This document shows, piece by piece, positions 9,136 through 16,628 of a stretch of DNA of 64,000 nt. Numbering within the stretch: position 1 is the stretch's first letter; every line of letters starts with the position of its first letter. The stretch is from NCBI GenBank assembly GCA_018267725.1, contig JAFDXY010000015.1, forward strand, positions 62,001 through 126,000. Reading direction: 5' to 3'. The notes under the pieces were generated by a model that was given only the letters and a program-made list of their open reading frames with translations, was not told the DNA's origin and searched no databases. Source of the stretch: Bacteroidota bacterium. GTDB taxonomy: Bacteria; Bacteroidota; Bacteroidia; Chitinophagales; Chitinophagaceae. A program made the translations under genes and the position numbers.

Positions 9136-10560
9136 TTAATTGGCAGAAGATGCCCTTTTGTCAATTGAATTGTTAGTGCTACCTTTTATAAGGCCTCTAC
9201 AGTTGTTACAACCACACTGGCAATCAAAGGGTTGTGCAGTTTCATCTAACAATGTAGCATAGTCTAAAGTAAGTTCTTGGCCTTTGTTAATGTTTTGCAA
9301 AGCTATTACGTTTAAGCCCAAATAGCCGGTATTGGCATTGCAACTGTGGTTTTGCGGAGCCCATTCTGCAGCGTTTTCATCCCACAAAATATATACATTT
9401 TTACTTATAGGATAGGCGTATCGTTTAAAATCTTCTTGTTGTTGTTGGTTCCAATTAGCATCAACATATTGTTTGGTTACTATGCGTTGTGCTTTTTCTT
9501 CTCCTTTAAAAATTATTTCTCCGGCATTAATATTTGTAGTTGCATAAATACCGTATCCTGCAATGGCATTACCTTTTATTATGTATTTTTTTTGTTTGCG
9601 TTGGTGGCGTGCTATGCCTTCGTTAATAATATGATTAAGAAAACCTTGCTGACCAATACCATCAAACTTTAAAATATAATCTGCACTGCCTTCGTATCCG
9701 TTAGTGTAAAAAACAGAGCATGTAAAATTTATTTCTAAAAAATATAATTCATTTTTATTATTCATTCTAAAATCTAATCTGGCATAACCAATGCCATTAA
9801 AAGCAGTAAAAATTTTTTGTGCTGCTTGTTTTAATTGATTAGAAAGAAGTTCATTTTTTACAGGAATATTTGCATCGGTATGTAATTCACTTGTTTTAAG
9901 TGCATAGGTTTTAAATTTATTTCCTTCAGGAAAAATAAATTCTACAGGTTGTAATGCTGTACAGGTTTTGCCATCATCATTTGCCATTACTAAAACAGTA
10001 AATTCTCTTCCTGCAATATATTCTTCAACTAAAATTTCATTGTATTCTTTACTTATTGAATTTATTTTTTGCTGAAGTTCTGTTTTATTATTTACTAAAG
10101 AATGTTCATCAATGCCTAAACTATCCCCAGCTTTTGCAGGTTTTATAAATAGCGGATAGTGCAGCAAAGCCAGTTCTTCATTATTTAAAATATTATTATT
10201 TACCGTAATATAATTGGGTGTTAAAATATTACTGCAATAAGCAATATATTTCATTAATTCTTTTGGCGGATCGTATAATTGAGTTGAAGGGCCTGTATGC
10301 GGGAGGTTTAAAATTTCTAAAGTATAAATAACATCAATGCTTGGTACTTCCCATTCTAAATAACCTTCGCATAAATTTACAAATACATCAAACCCTTGTA
10401 TAGAAAGGGTTTTAAGTTGTTTGTAAGTGGTAAGTTTGTTTAAAAAAACAGTTACTACTTCATTATTAGGTAATAAGGTTGTTAAGTTTCTTGGTGGGTC
10501 GTAATATTGATAATCTACTTTGGAAGTTGAATAATCGGGTAGCAGTACACAAACTTTCAT
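9136..10560 (-). CDS. ATP-grasp ligase fused to a C-terminal SET domain
   Basis: A 474-residue two-domain protein. Residues about 1-310 are a D-Ala-D-Ala-ligase-like ATP-grasp domain: PLFIKPAKAGDSLGI (ATP-binding lysine and Gly-rich loop), LVEEYIAGREFTVLVM, YARLDFRMNNKNELYFLEIN (metal-binding D...E.N). Residues about 325-460 are a SET domain: GYGIYATTNINAGEI, NHSCNANTGY (AdoMet/pseudoknot motif), GQELTLDYATL, and a post-SET zinc cluster CQCGCNNCRG. Both active sites look intact. Inference: it joins an amino acid or peptide to an acceptor and may methylate lysine/amine in the product or in itself. Third gene of a minus-strand run, 21 bp behind another ATP-grasp gene. Confidence 0.85.
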   Translation of the reverse strand: MKVCVLLPDYSTSKVDYQYYDPPRNLTTLLPNNEVVTVFLNKLTTYKQLKTLSIQGFDVFVNLCEGYLEWEVPSIDVIYTLEILNLPHTGPSTQLYDPPKELMKYIAYCSNILTPNYITVNNNILNNEELALLHYPLFIKPAKAGDSLGIDEHSLVNNKTELQQKINSISKEYNEILVEEYIAGREFTVLVMANDDGKTCTALQPVEFIFPEGNKFKTYALKTSELHTDANIPVKNELLSNQLKQAAQKIFTAFNGIGYARLDFRMNNKNELYFLEINFTCSVFYTNGYEGSADYILKFDGIGQQGFLNHIINEGIARHQRKQKKYIIKGNAIAGYGIYATTNINAGEIIFKGEEKAQRIVTKQYVDANWNQQQQEDFKRYAYPISKNVYILWDENAAEWAPQNHSCNANTGYLGLNVIALQNINKGQELTLDYATLLDETAQPFDCQCGCNNCRGLIKGSTNNSIDKRASSAN

Positions 10561-10581
10561 AAAACAGTTGCCGTTAATTTA

Positions 10582-11745
10582 TTATGAAGCAGCGGCCACT
10601 GCTGTTTTACTTTTTCTTGTTTTTACCTGTACAATTTTTGCAGAAGTTTTTTTACGGTTAATAGCATCTTCTAAAATATGTACTATTAATTCTTTAAATG
10701 TATTGTTGCTTAAACGTAGTATGGCACCTATTGATGTATAATTTTCATCATCACTTAAACCGCATTGGGCATTAACTTCTAACACATAAATATTTTTTGT
10801 TTTTTTATCCATGCGTAAATCAATTCTGGTGTAACCTTTTCCTTTTACTGCCACATAAGCATTCCAGCTAATTTGTTTTATTTTTTCATGTAATGAAATA
10901 TCGGGAGAAACGTATTCATAAAAATTTTCATTGTTGGGCATGGGCGTTTCATCTTCATAAATTTCCCAAAGTCTATCAAACGATAAAAATTTTTCATTAT
11001 CGGGTAATGAATGATGAAATACTCTTTCTACCGGTGCATATATTATTGCTGTTTCTGGGTTGTTATAACTTCCTGCAATTAGTACGGTGTATTCGGGACC
11101 ATCAATAAATTCTTCTGCAATAATACCATCGGTTGTTAATTGCCAACCTCGGTAACCATCAAACATTTTACAAATTTGTTCTTCTAACTCATTATAATTA
11201 TTTACAATATTTTTTATTCCGACACCCATACTGCCACCACTTACCGCAGGTTTTACAATTACGGGACTTCCTAATTTTTCAAAAATTTTTTTATCAATAT
11301 TTTTCCTATTTGAAATGGGCAACCAATTGGCAGTGGGTACTTTGTATTTATCAAATGCCTTTTTCATTGGCAGTTTTGATGTGGTAATATTATAAAAATA
11401 ATCATCTGCTCCGGTGTATAATAATTGATGTTTTTCTAAACAATGAATTATAGAAATACCGGGTGTTCCGTTTACTTCATCTCCATCACACAAATTTAAA
11501 ACAACAGGAAGTTTTTCTTTTTGCTCATTAATAGCAATGTTTTCAATAACAGTTGCATAGTTGTGTAAGGTTACCGGTTGCCAAACCCATTCAACATTTA
11601 ATTCTGAAAAAATTTTTGTGTATTCTTCTATGCTTTGAGAAAAATCGTAATAATAATTAATATTAGCATCTTCTGTAATTAAAGAAGGAGCTAATACGAA
11701 AACTTTTATTTTTTGTAGAAAATTATGATGTTGTTTTAAATGCAC
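10582..11745 (-). CDS. ATP-grasp ligase (D-Ala-D-Ala ligase-like)
   Basis: A 387-residue protein with an N-terminal preATP-grasp region (KIKVFVLAPSLITEDANIN ... VVLNLCDGDEVNGTPGISII) and an ATP-grasp core with GSPVIVKPAVSGGSMGVG, AEEFIDGPEYTVLIAG and YTRIDLRMDKKTKNIYVLEVN (metal-binding residues D, E, N). The C-terminus is a basic tail (KTSAKIVQVKTRKSK). The core matches ligases that form amide bonds via acyl phosphates; but it is not a housekeeping Ddl by its companions. The gene lies 2 bp behind the SET gene and 21 bp ahead of the ATP-grasp/SET fusion, so the three very probably form one transcript. Confidence 0.86.
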   Translation of the reverse strand: MHLKQHHNFLQKIKVFVLAPSLITEDANINYYYDFSQSIEEYTKIFSELNVEWVWQPVTLHNYATVIENIAINEQKEKLPVVLNLCDGDEVNGTPGISIIHCLEKHQLLYTGADDYFYNITTSKLPMKKAFDKYKVPTANWLPISNRKNIDKKIFEKLGSPVIVKPAVSGGSMGVGIKNIVNNYNELEEQICKMFDGYRGWQLTTDGIIAEEFIDGPEYTVLIAGSYNNPETAIIYAPVERVFHHSLPDNEKFLSFDRLWEIYEDETPMPNNENFYEYVSPDISLHEKIKQISWNAYVAVKGKGYTRIDLRMDKKTKNIYVLEVNAQCGLSDDENYTSIGAILRLSNNTFKELIVHILEDAINRKKTSAKIVQVKTRKSKTAVAAAS

Positions 11746-11747
11746 AA

Positions 11748-12242
11748 CTATTGGTTTAACATACGTTGTATAAAGTGTGTAAGCTTATATTTTGAAAGTG
11801 TTTGTAAGTTTATATGTGCTGCTCCGCCAATGGTTTGCAAGCAATTAGCAGTACCACATGTGCACGCAAAAGGTTGTACCATGTTCCACTCTGTTGAAGG
11901 ATAAAAGAAAGTTAATTCATCTCCGGGCTGTATTGTTTTTAGTGCTACTAATTCAAACGAATGTGTATCAAAAAAAACATTGGGTGTGCAACTGTGATTA
12001 ATATATTGTAAAAAAACAGGATTTAAAATAATATGTTCTGTTTCTGCAATTTGTACTGTTAAATATGTTGGTTGCGATAAAATTTTTTCGGGAGAAAAAT
12101 TACAAATTATATCTCCTGCTTTAAATGATGCAATACTGTGTAAAGATTTCTCGCCATTAATTTCATTCTGCATTATTTCGGCAAAACCATGATTACTTAT
12201 TATGCGGTAATTGGTTTTAGTGGCTGTGGTTATTGCTGCCAT
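11748..12242 (-). CDS. SET-domain protein
   Basis: A 164-residue stand-alone SET domain. Seen: the N-terminal SET turn YRIISNHGFAEIMQNE, FKAGDIICNFSPEKIL, the pseudoknot motif INHSCTPNVFFD (about residues 81-90), PGDELTFFYPSTEW, and the post-SET cluster FACTCGTANCLQ, which with the NHSC cysteine can hold zinc. SET domains transfer methyl groups from AdoMet to lysine. The substrate is unknown. It is the first gene of the SET / ATP-grasp / ATP-grasp-SET run; the 2-bp gap to the next gene argues for a shared function. Confidence 0.85.
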   Translation of the reverse strand: MAAITTATKTNYRIISNHGFAEIMQNEINGEKSLHSIASFKAGDIICNFSPEKILSQPTYLTVQIAETEHIILNPVFLQYINHSCTPNVFFDTHSFELVALKTIQPGDELTFFYPSTEWNMVQPFACTCGTANCLQTIGGAAHINLQTLSKYKLTHFIQRMLNQ

Positions 12243-12395
12243 ATATAAAAGGGTTAGTAATGTAGAGATTAAAGTAAGAACAAATAGTTTAATTAAAGAA
12301 ATGCTAAAACATTGTTGTGGATAAACTTGAATTAATGTTAATTATTTATAGCGTTATTGTGTAAGTAGTTTTTGTTTCACAATCTATACCCTTTA

Positions 12396-13694
12396 TTATT
12401 TTAACCGCATTATTTTTTGAGTATAAGTTTGGTTATCATTCGTTCGTAAAATAACAATATACATACCCGATATAAGGTTGTTTATGTTAATGATGTTTTT
12501 ATTGCTATGAATTGAATTGGAATAAACCTTTCTTCCGGTTGCATCAAAAATAGAAACAGATGTATAAGTATTGCAATTACCTTGATCTATTGTTATGGAT
12601 GAAGTAAACGGATTAGGATAAAAATAAACTTGCGGTAAAACAGTTCCGGGCGTAGTAATATTGGTGCAACTTGTTTGTAAATATTTAGTAAGCACCTGCA
12701 TTTGTACTTTATCTCCATTAACATCTGGTTGAACGGATAAGGAATAATTATTCCACCATTCTCCGGCAGCCCAATAAGAACCATTTACACAATTGGCACT
12801 TATATAATTCATAAACGTATCTAAAACAGTAAGCCATCTTGAATCATTATTAGGAACTCCGTAAGAACTTATGAAGCCTTTTTTGTTATTTACCTTCAAC
12901 CATTCAACAAAAGGCTTTGCACGTTTTACGCCGGTTAAAACATCGGCTTCTAAAGAATCATAAGATGTAGTAGTGTAATTACCTACACCATCTTTATCAA
13001 AAAAATTATGTGCAGAAAAAATAAGATTATTATAAGTATCAGATAACTTACCTAATAAGCTATTACAAATACTCCAACATTCTACTAAAGAGCGATTTTG
13101 TCCATCAATTAATATAGCCGTTTTTCTATCAGTTGTTCTTATAGAATCTATACACTCTTGTGCTGCTAAAACCCAAGTATAGTAAGGCATACTATCGGGT
13201 TGGTTCATTATTCCATAACCATAAATATTGCTACGAGTTTTAAAAACATCTGCTAATTTTCTCCATACATTTCCAAAATATGCTTTGGTAATGGTATCGC
13301 CTTGTTGCCCCAAACTAATTGGATAATCTGTATTACCTATTCTGTATTTACCATAGTTATGCATATCTAAAATAACCTGAATACCTCTGGTTGCACAAGT
13401 ATCTGTAAATGCTGTTAGGCGGTTTAATTCTGCTGTATCTAATGCTGCACCCATTGCATGTTGTATTCTTTCCCACCTAAATGGCAGCCTTAATAATTTA
13501 AAACCTTTTGAAGCAAAATAATCTATAGTTGCAACTGTAGGATATGTATAATCTGTATTATAAACACCGGGCATATTGGTTTGGCCAAACTCTGCACCGG
13601 CAAGGTTTATACCAAAAGGTAAAGTATCTATAACAGGCTTGCTATATAAGAATTTTGTACAGATAAATAAAAGAAATGCTAAGTAAAATTTCAT
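12396..13694 (-). CDS. GH5-fold protein lacking both catalytic Glu, with T9SS sorting domain
   Basis: I chose ATG at 13694 because it gives a clean signal peptide (MKFYLAFLLFICTKFLYSKP); the longer frame adds 18 unlikely residues. The 432-residue protein has a GH5 barrel (FRWERIQHAMGA, LDMHNYGKY, SAHNFFDKDG, YWAAGEWW) and a C-terminal type A T9SS domain (VYFYPNPFTSSITI ... SGMYIVILRTND, about 355-432) for surface delivery. The acid/base motif NEP reads NQP (Gln165) and the nucleophile position, GEFG in the neighbouring paralogue, reads SSYG (Ser277). Family knowledge: these two Glu are essential in GH5. Inference: a surface carbohydrate-binding pseudoenzyme. Confidence 0.85.
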   Translation of the reverse strand: MKFYLAFLLFICTKFLYSKPVIDTLPFGINLAGAEFGQTNMPGVYNTDYTYPTVATIDYFASKGFKLLRLPFRWERIQHAMGAALDTAELNRLTAFTDTCATRGIQVILDMHNYGKYRIGNTDYPISLGQQGDTITKAYFGNVWRKLADVFKTRSNIYGYGIMNQPDSMPYYTWVLAAQECIDSIRTTDRKTAILIDGQNRSLVECWSICNSLLGKLSDTYNNLIFSAHNFFDKDGVGNYTTTSYDSLEADVLTGVKRAKPFVEWLKVNNKKGFISSYGVPNNDSRWLTVLDTFMNYISANCVNGSYWAAGEWWNNYSLSVQPDVNGDKVQMQVLTKYLQTSCTNITTPGTVLPQVYFYPNPFTSSITIDQGNCNTYTSVSIFDATGRKVYSNSIHSNKNIININNLISGMYIVILRTNDNQTYTQKIMRLK

Positions 13695-13769
13695 ATAGGT
13701 ACTGCACAAAATTAAAGGCAATACATATACACAAACGCAGCTTAACAATTTAATTTAAAGAAGAAATTA

Positions 13770-14876
13770 TTATTTGTATGAGGCTACCATATAATTACGA
13801 TTAGTAGCCGTATTTTTTGTTAAAATATTATTGCTTTTGTTTGAATTACTATTTGAAGTATTATTTTTTGCAAACATATATTTCTGTAATACAAACATTT
13901 GTGGTTTATCGGTTCCGTAAACGGGTTGAATAGATAATGAATAATTGTACCACCAAGAGCCTGCAGCCCAATAATTGCCGCTTATTTTTTCTTCGCTTAA
14001 ATAAGCTAAAAATTTATCTAATACTTTAAGCCATCTATTATCATAACTGGGTACACCAAACTCTCCAACTATTCCTTTTTTATTATTTCTTTTTAACCAA
14101 TCAACAAAAGGTTTAACTCTATCAATACCAATATTATCGTAAGCACCATCGTAAGTATAATCGTGGTGGTATCTACCCGATCTATCACTATCAAAATAAC
14201 AGTGGGCATCGTAAACAATTTTATTGCTGGGGTCTTTTAAATATTTAAGATTATCACTATATTTTACCCAATCTATCGGGTTAGAATAATCATCTCCTCC
14301 TATAATAATGCTTTTTGTTTTTTCAACTTCTCTAATACCATCTATTGCCCATTGTGCAGATGCAGCCCAGCTATAACCCATCATGTCATGTGGTTCGCTC
14401 ATTATATTAAAAGCGTATATGTTTCCGTAAGGTGCAAAAGTGGCTGCTAATTCTTTCCATATAGCTTTAAAATGTTCGCGTGTTACCTGCGGGCTGCCAA
14501 TAATATATTCTTGTCCGTACATTTTAAATCTTCCAAAATTGTGCATGCTTAAAATAACCTTCATTCCGTTTTGAGAACAAGTAGTAACTATTCTTTTCAA
14601 TTCATTAATCTCATCTCTTTCTATAGGCCCACCGGGAGCGTGTTGTATGCGTTCCCACCTAAACGGAACATTTACCATTTTAAAACCTTTTAAAGCAAAA
14701 TATCCTATTTCTTTAGCATCGGGGTAAGTATAATCTACCCCACGTGTGCCTGGCATTTTATTCTCACCAAACTCGCCACCACAAAGGTGTACACCCAATG
14801 GCAAATAATTGCTTTGTGCTTTTGTATTAATAAATAGAATAGAAAATAAAATAAATGGTAGTACTCGGTTTTTCAT
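13770..14876 (-). CDS. GH5 family glycoside hydrolase (cellulase/mannanase-like)
   Basis: A 368-residue secreted enzyme with signal peptide MKNRVLPFILFSILFINTKAQ. The GH5 catalytic residues are present: acid/base Glu161 in FNIMSEPHDM and nucleophile Glu272 in KGIVGEFGVPS; also Arg in PFRWERIQ, His in SMHNFG, HCY and the substrate Trp in NYWAAGSWW. The C-terminus is a short Asn/Ser/Thr-rich tail (NNTSNSNSNKSNN) without a T9SS sorting domain. It likely cleaves a beta-1,4-linked polysaccharide. It lies 75 bp ahead of its inactive paralogue on the same strand and has a recognisable promoter upstream. Confidence 0.92.
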   Translation of the reverse strand: MKNRVLPFILFSILFINTKAQSNYLPLGVHLCGGEFGENKMPGTRGVDYTYPDAKEIGYFALKGFKMVNVPFRWERIQHAPGGPIERDEINELKRIVTTCSQNGMKVILSMHNFGRFKMYGQEYIIGSPQVTREHFKAIWKELAATFAPYGNIYAFNIMSEPHDMMGYSWAASAQWAIDGIREVEKTKSIIIGGDDYSNPIDWVKYSDNLKYLKDPSNKIVYDAHCYFDSDRSGRYHHDYTYDGAYDNIGIDRVKPFVDWLKRNNKKGIVGEFGVPSYDNRWLKVLDKFLAYLSEEKISGNYWAAGSWWYNYSLSIQPVYGTDKPQMFVLQKYMFAKNNTSNSNSNKSNNILTKNTATNRNYMVASYK

Positions 14877-14931
14877 AGCACTAATAGGATATTTAGTTTA
14901 TTAATATTGGATAGCTGCCGTAGCTGGAAAA

Positions 14932-14963
14932 CAAAAATAAGTACTTGCAGTAAAATAAACAAA
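14932..14963 (-). promoter_or_regulatory. Promoter of the GH5 pair
   Basis: Read on the minus strand, a -33 TTTG (14960-14963) and a -7 box TATTTTTG (14932-14939) are separated by 20 bp, matching the Bacteroidota TTTG/TAnnTTTG promoter. The GH5 start codon lies 55 bp downstream. Confidence 0.6.
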
Positions 14964-15058
14964 TTTTAATGCATGGCTTACTTTAATAGTACCAATTATT
15001 CATTTTAATTATTAAAGCAATATTGTAATTTCTTTTTTAAAATTTATCTTCATTCTCT

Positions 15059-16153
15059 ATGTTTCAAAAAAGTCTTTCTTATTTAAAAAAATTTAACCTG
15101 CTTACTGCCGAACGCACTAAAGAAATATTAGCCGTAAACCCAACCATTATACCTGAAAGAGTAGAAAGTACTTCAACAAAAATTACAGTATATGAGTTTA
15201 ATGCCGAATTGTTTACAGAATATACCTATAATGCAACAAATAATTACGAGCATTTTACAAATTCAAATATTATTAAATGGATAAATATTGAAGGAATTAA
15301 TAAACAAGAAATTGAAAAAATATGTACACAATTTAATATTCACTATTTAGTAGCAGAAGATATTTTAAGTATTGGACAACGCCCTAAAATGGATGAAATT
15401 AATAACCATTTATTCTGCCTACTAAACATGTTATATTTTAATGAACAAAACGCATTGTTAGAAACAGAACAAATAAGTATTGTATTAGGAAGCCATTATG
15501 TTATTAGTTTTCAGGAAGATGCATTAAGAGATGTGTTTAACAGTTTACGCGAAAAAATGAAAACAGCAACTACTAAATTAAGACAAAGCGGTGCAGATTA
15601 TTTATGCTATGCTTTAATTGATAGTATTGTTGATAATTACTTTATTGTAATGGAAAAGTTAGGCGATAAAATAGAACTTTTAGAAGAAGAAATTATACGA
15701 AGCCCAACAACCAAAAGCCTTGCAAGAATAAACCAACTACGCAAAGAATTAATTGTACTTAAAAGAAATATTGCCCCCGTAAGAGAATTGGTAAACGGAT
15801 TTATAAAAAGTGAAAGCAATTTGCTAAATGATAATATTACCAAATATTTTAAAGATGTTTACGACCATGTAATTCAAGCAAATGATTTAGTTGAAAACTA
15901 TCGGGATATGATGATTACCATGCAAGACCTTTATATAAACCAAGTTAATTTAAGAATGAATGAAGTAATGAAAGTAATGACGATAGTAACTTGTTTATTA
16001 GCACCCGCCACAGTTATTGGAGGCATATTTGGAATGAACTTTGAAATTATACCATACATACACAATCGTTACGGTTTTTTTATTGCCGTAAGTTTAATGT
16101 TACTAATACCCGTTTGGATGATTTATATTTTTAGAAAACGCGGATGGTTTTAA
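15059..16153 (+). CDS. corA: CorA-type magnesium/cobalt transporter
   Basis: A 364-residue protein with the CorA layout: a cytoplasmic domain (IKWINIEGINKQEIEKIC, HYLVAEDILSIGQRPKMDE), a long helical stalk (ELLEEEIIRSPT ... NLRMNEVMKVMTIVTCLLAPATVIGG) and two C-terminal membrane helices with the signature GMN in GGIFGMNFEII followed by a second helix and a basic end (FRKRGWF). It carries Mg2+ or Co2+ across the inner membrane as a pentamer. Single gene, directly upstream of tRNA-Lys. Confidence 0.95.
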   Translation: MFQKSLSYLKKFNLLTAERTKEILAVNPTIIPERVESTSTKITVYEFNAELFTEYTYNATNNYEHFTNSNIIKWINIEGINKQEIEKICTQFNIHYLVAEDILSIGQRPKMDEINNHLFCLLNMLYFNEQNALLETEQISIVLGSHYVISFQEDALRDVFNSLREKMKTATTKLRQSGADYLCYALIDSIVDNYFIVMEKLGDKIELLEEEIIRSPTTKSLARINQLRKELIVLKRNIAPVRELVNGFIKSESNLLNDNITKYFKDVYDHVIQANDLVENYRDMMITMQDLYINQVNLRMNEVMKVMTIVTCLLAPATVIGGIFGMNFEIIPYIHNRYGFFIAVSLMLLIPVWMIYIFRKRGWF

Positions 16154-16171
16154 ATAAAAATAGTTTTCAAT

Positions 16172-16179
16172 TACATTTG
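16172..16179 (+). promoter_or_regulatory. -7 box of tRNA-Lys
   Basis: TACATTTG matches TAnnTTTG exactly and lies 26 bp before the first base of the tRNA. No clear TTTG is present at the -33 distance. Confidence 0.45.
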
Positions 16180-16205
16180 TAACTTATTAATTTGTAAGAA
16201 GCAAT

Positions 16206-16278
16206 GACTCCGTAGCTCAGTTGGTAGAGCTACTGACTCTTAATCAGTAGGTCCAGGGTTCGAGTCCCTGCGGGGTCA
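16206..16278 (+). tRNA. tRNA-Lys (anticodon CTT)
   Basis: A 73-base cloverleaf folds cleanly: acceptor GACTCCG/CGGGGTC with one G-T pair and discriminator A, D-arm AGCTCAGTTGGTAGAGCT, anticodon stem ACTGA/TCAGT with loop CTCTTAA (anticodon CTT), and T-arm CAGGG TTCGAGT CCCTG. CCA is not encoded. Its last 14 bases are part of the 15-bp repeat that bounds the genomic island, so the gene is both functional and the integration target. Confidence 0.96.
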
Positions 16279-16279
16279 C
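16265..16279 (+). repeat. attL: 15-bp direct repeat in tRNA-Lys 3' end
   Basis: TCCCTGCGGGGTCAC covers the 3' side of the T-arm and the acceptor stem plus two bases. It recurs without mismatch at 27492-27506; the flanking bases differ on both sides, so 15 bp is the exact identity core. Confidence 0.9.
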
Positions 16280-16628
16280 AGAGTAAAATTACAACCCTTT
16301 GGTAGCAGGGCTTTCAGAGGGTTTTGTATTAATAGTATTCAATCCAGTAGTCAAAAATAATATTTTTATTTATAATATTTACAGTTTAATTTTATCGGTT
16401 TTTTTCTACTATTTTTTATTTGCTTCTCTACCTTTAGGAAATTCATCAAATAGTTTAACTCACTCAATAAAAATTCATTGAGTATTTTATTACAAAAGAA
16501 ATTAAAATTTAGTTTGCTATCAACCGGAGCGATATTCCGATAATATTTAATTGAATTTACTACATAGCGTTCGTAATTTATGGTTCTGCTGCTATTGATA
16601 AAGTAGTGTCATCATCTATACTTGGATA
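16280..16628. other. Non-coding left end of the island
   Basis: This 349-bp stretch between the tRNA and the hsdR stop has no convincing gene; a 60-codon open frame in it is hydrophobic and lacks family features. It holds an imperfect inverted repeat (AACCCTTTG at 16293-16301, CAGAGGGTT at 16315-16323) and the left copy of the 23-base terminal motif. These fit an integrase/excision complex region. Confidence 0.5.
16333..16355 (+). repeat. Left copy of the 23-base terminal motif (putative arm site)
   Basis: Begins TAGTATTCAATCCAGTAGTC and continues AAA; the copy at 27332-27354 differs at one base (C to T at position 13). It lies 53 bp inside attL. Direct repeats just inside the ends of tyrosine-integrase elements are typical arm-type binding sites; that role is inferred. 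Confidence 0.65.

Noticed and set aside
16299..16481. 60-codon hydrophobic ORF beside attL
   Set aside because: No family features, AT-biased composition, and it overlaps the inverted repeat and terminal motif of the island; likely chance.
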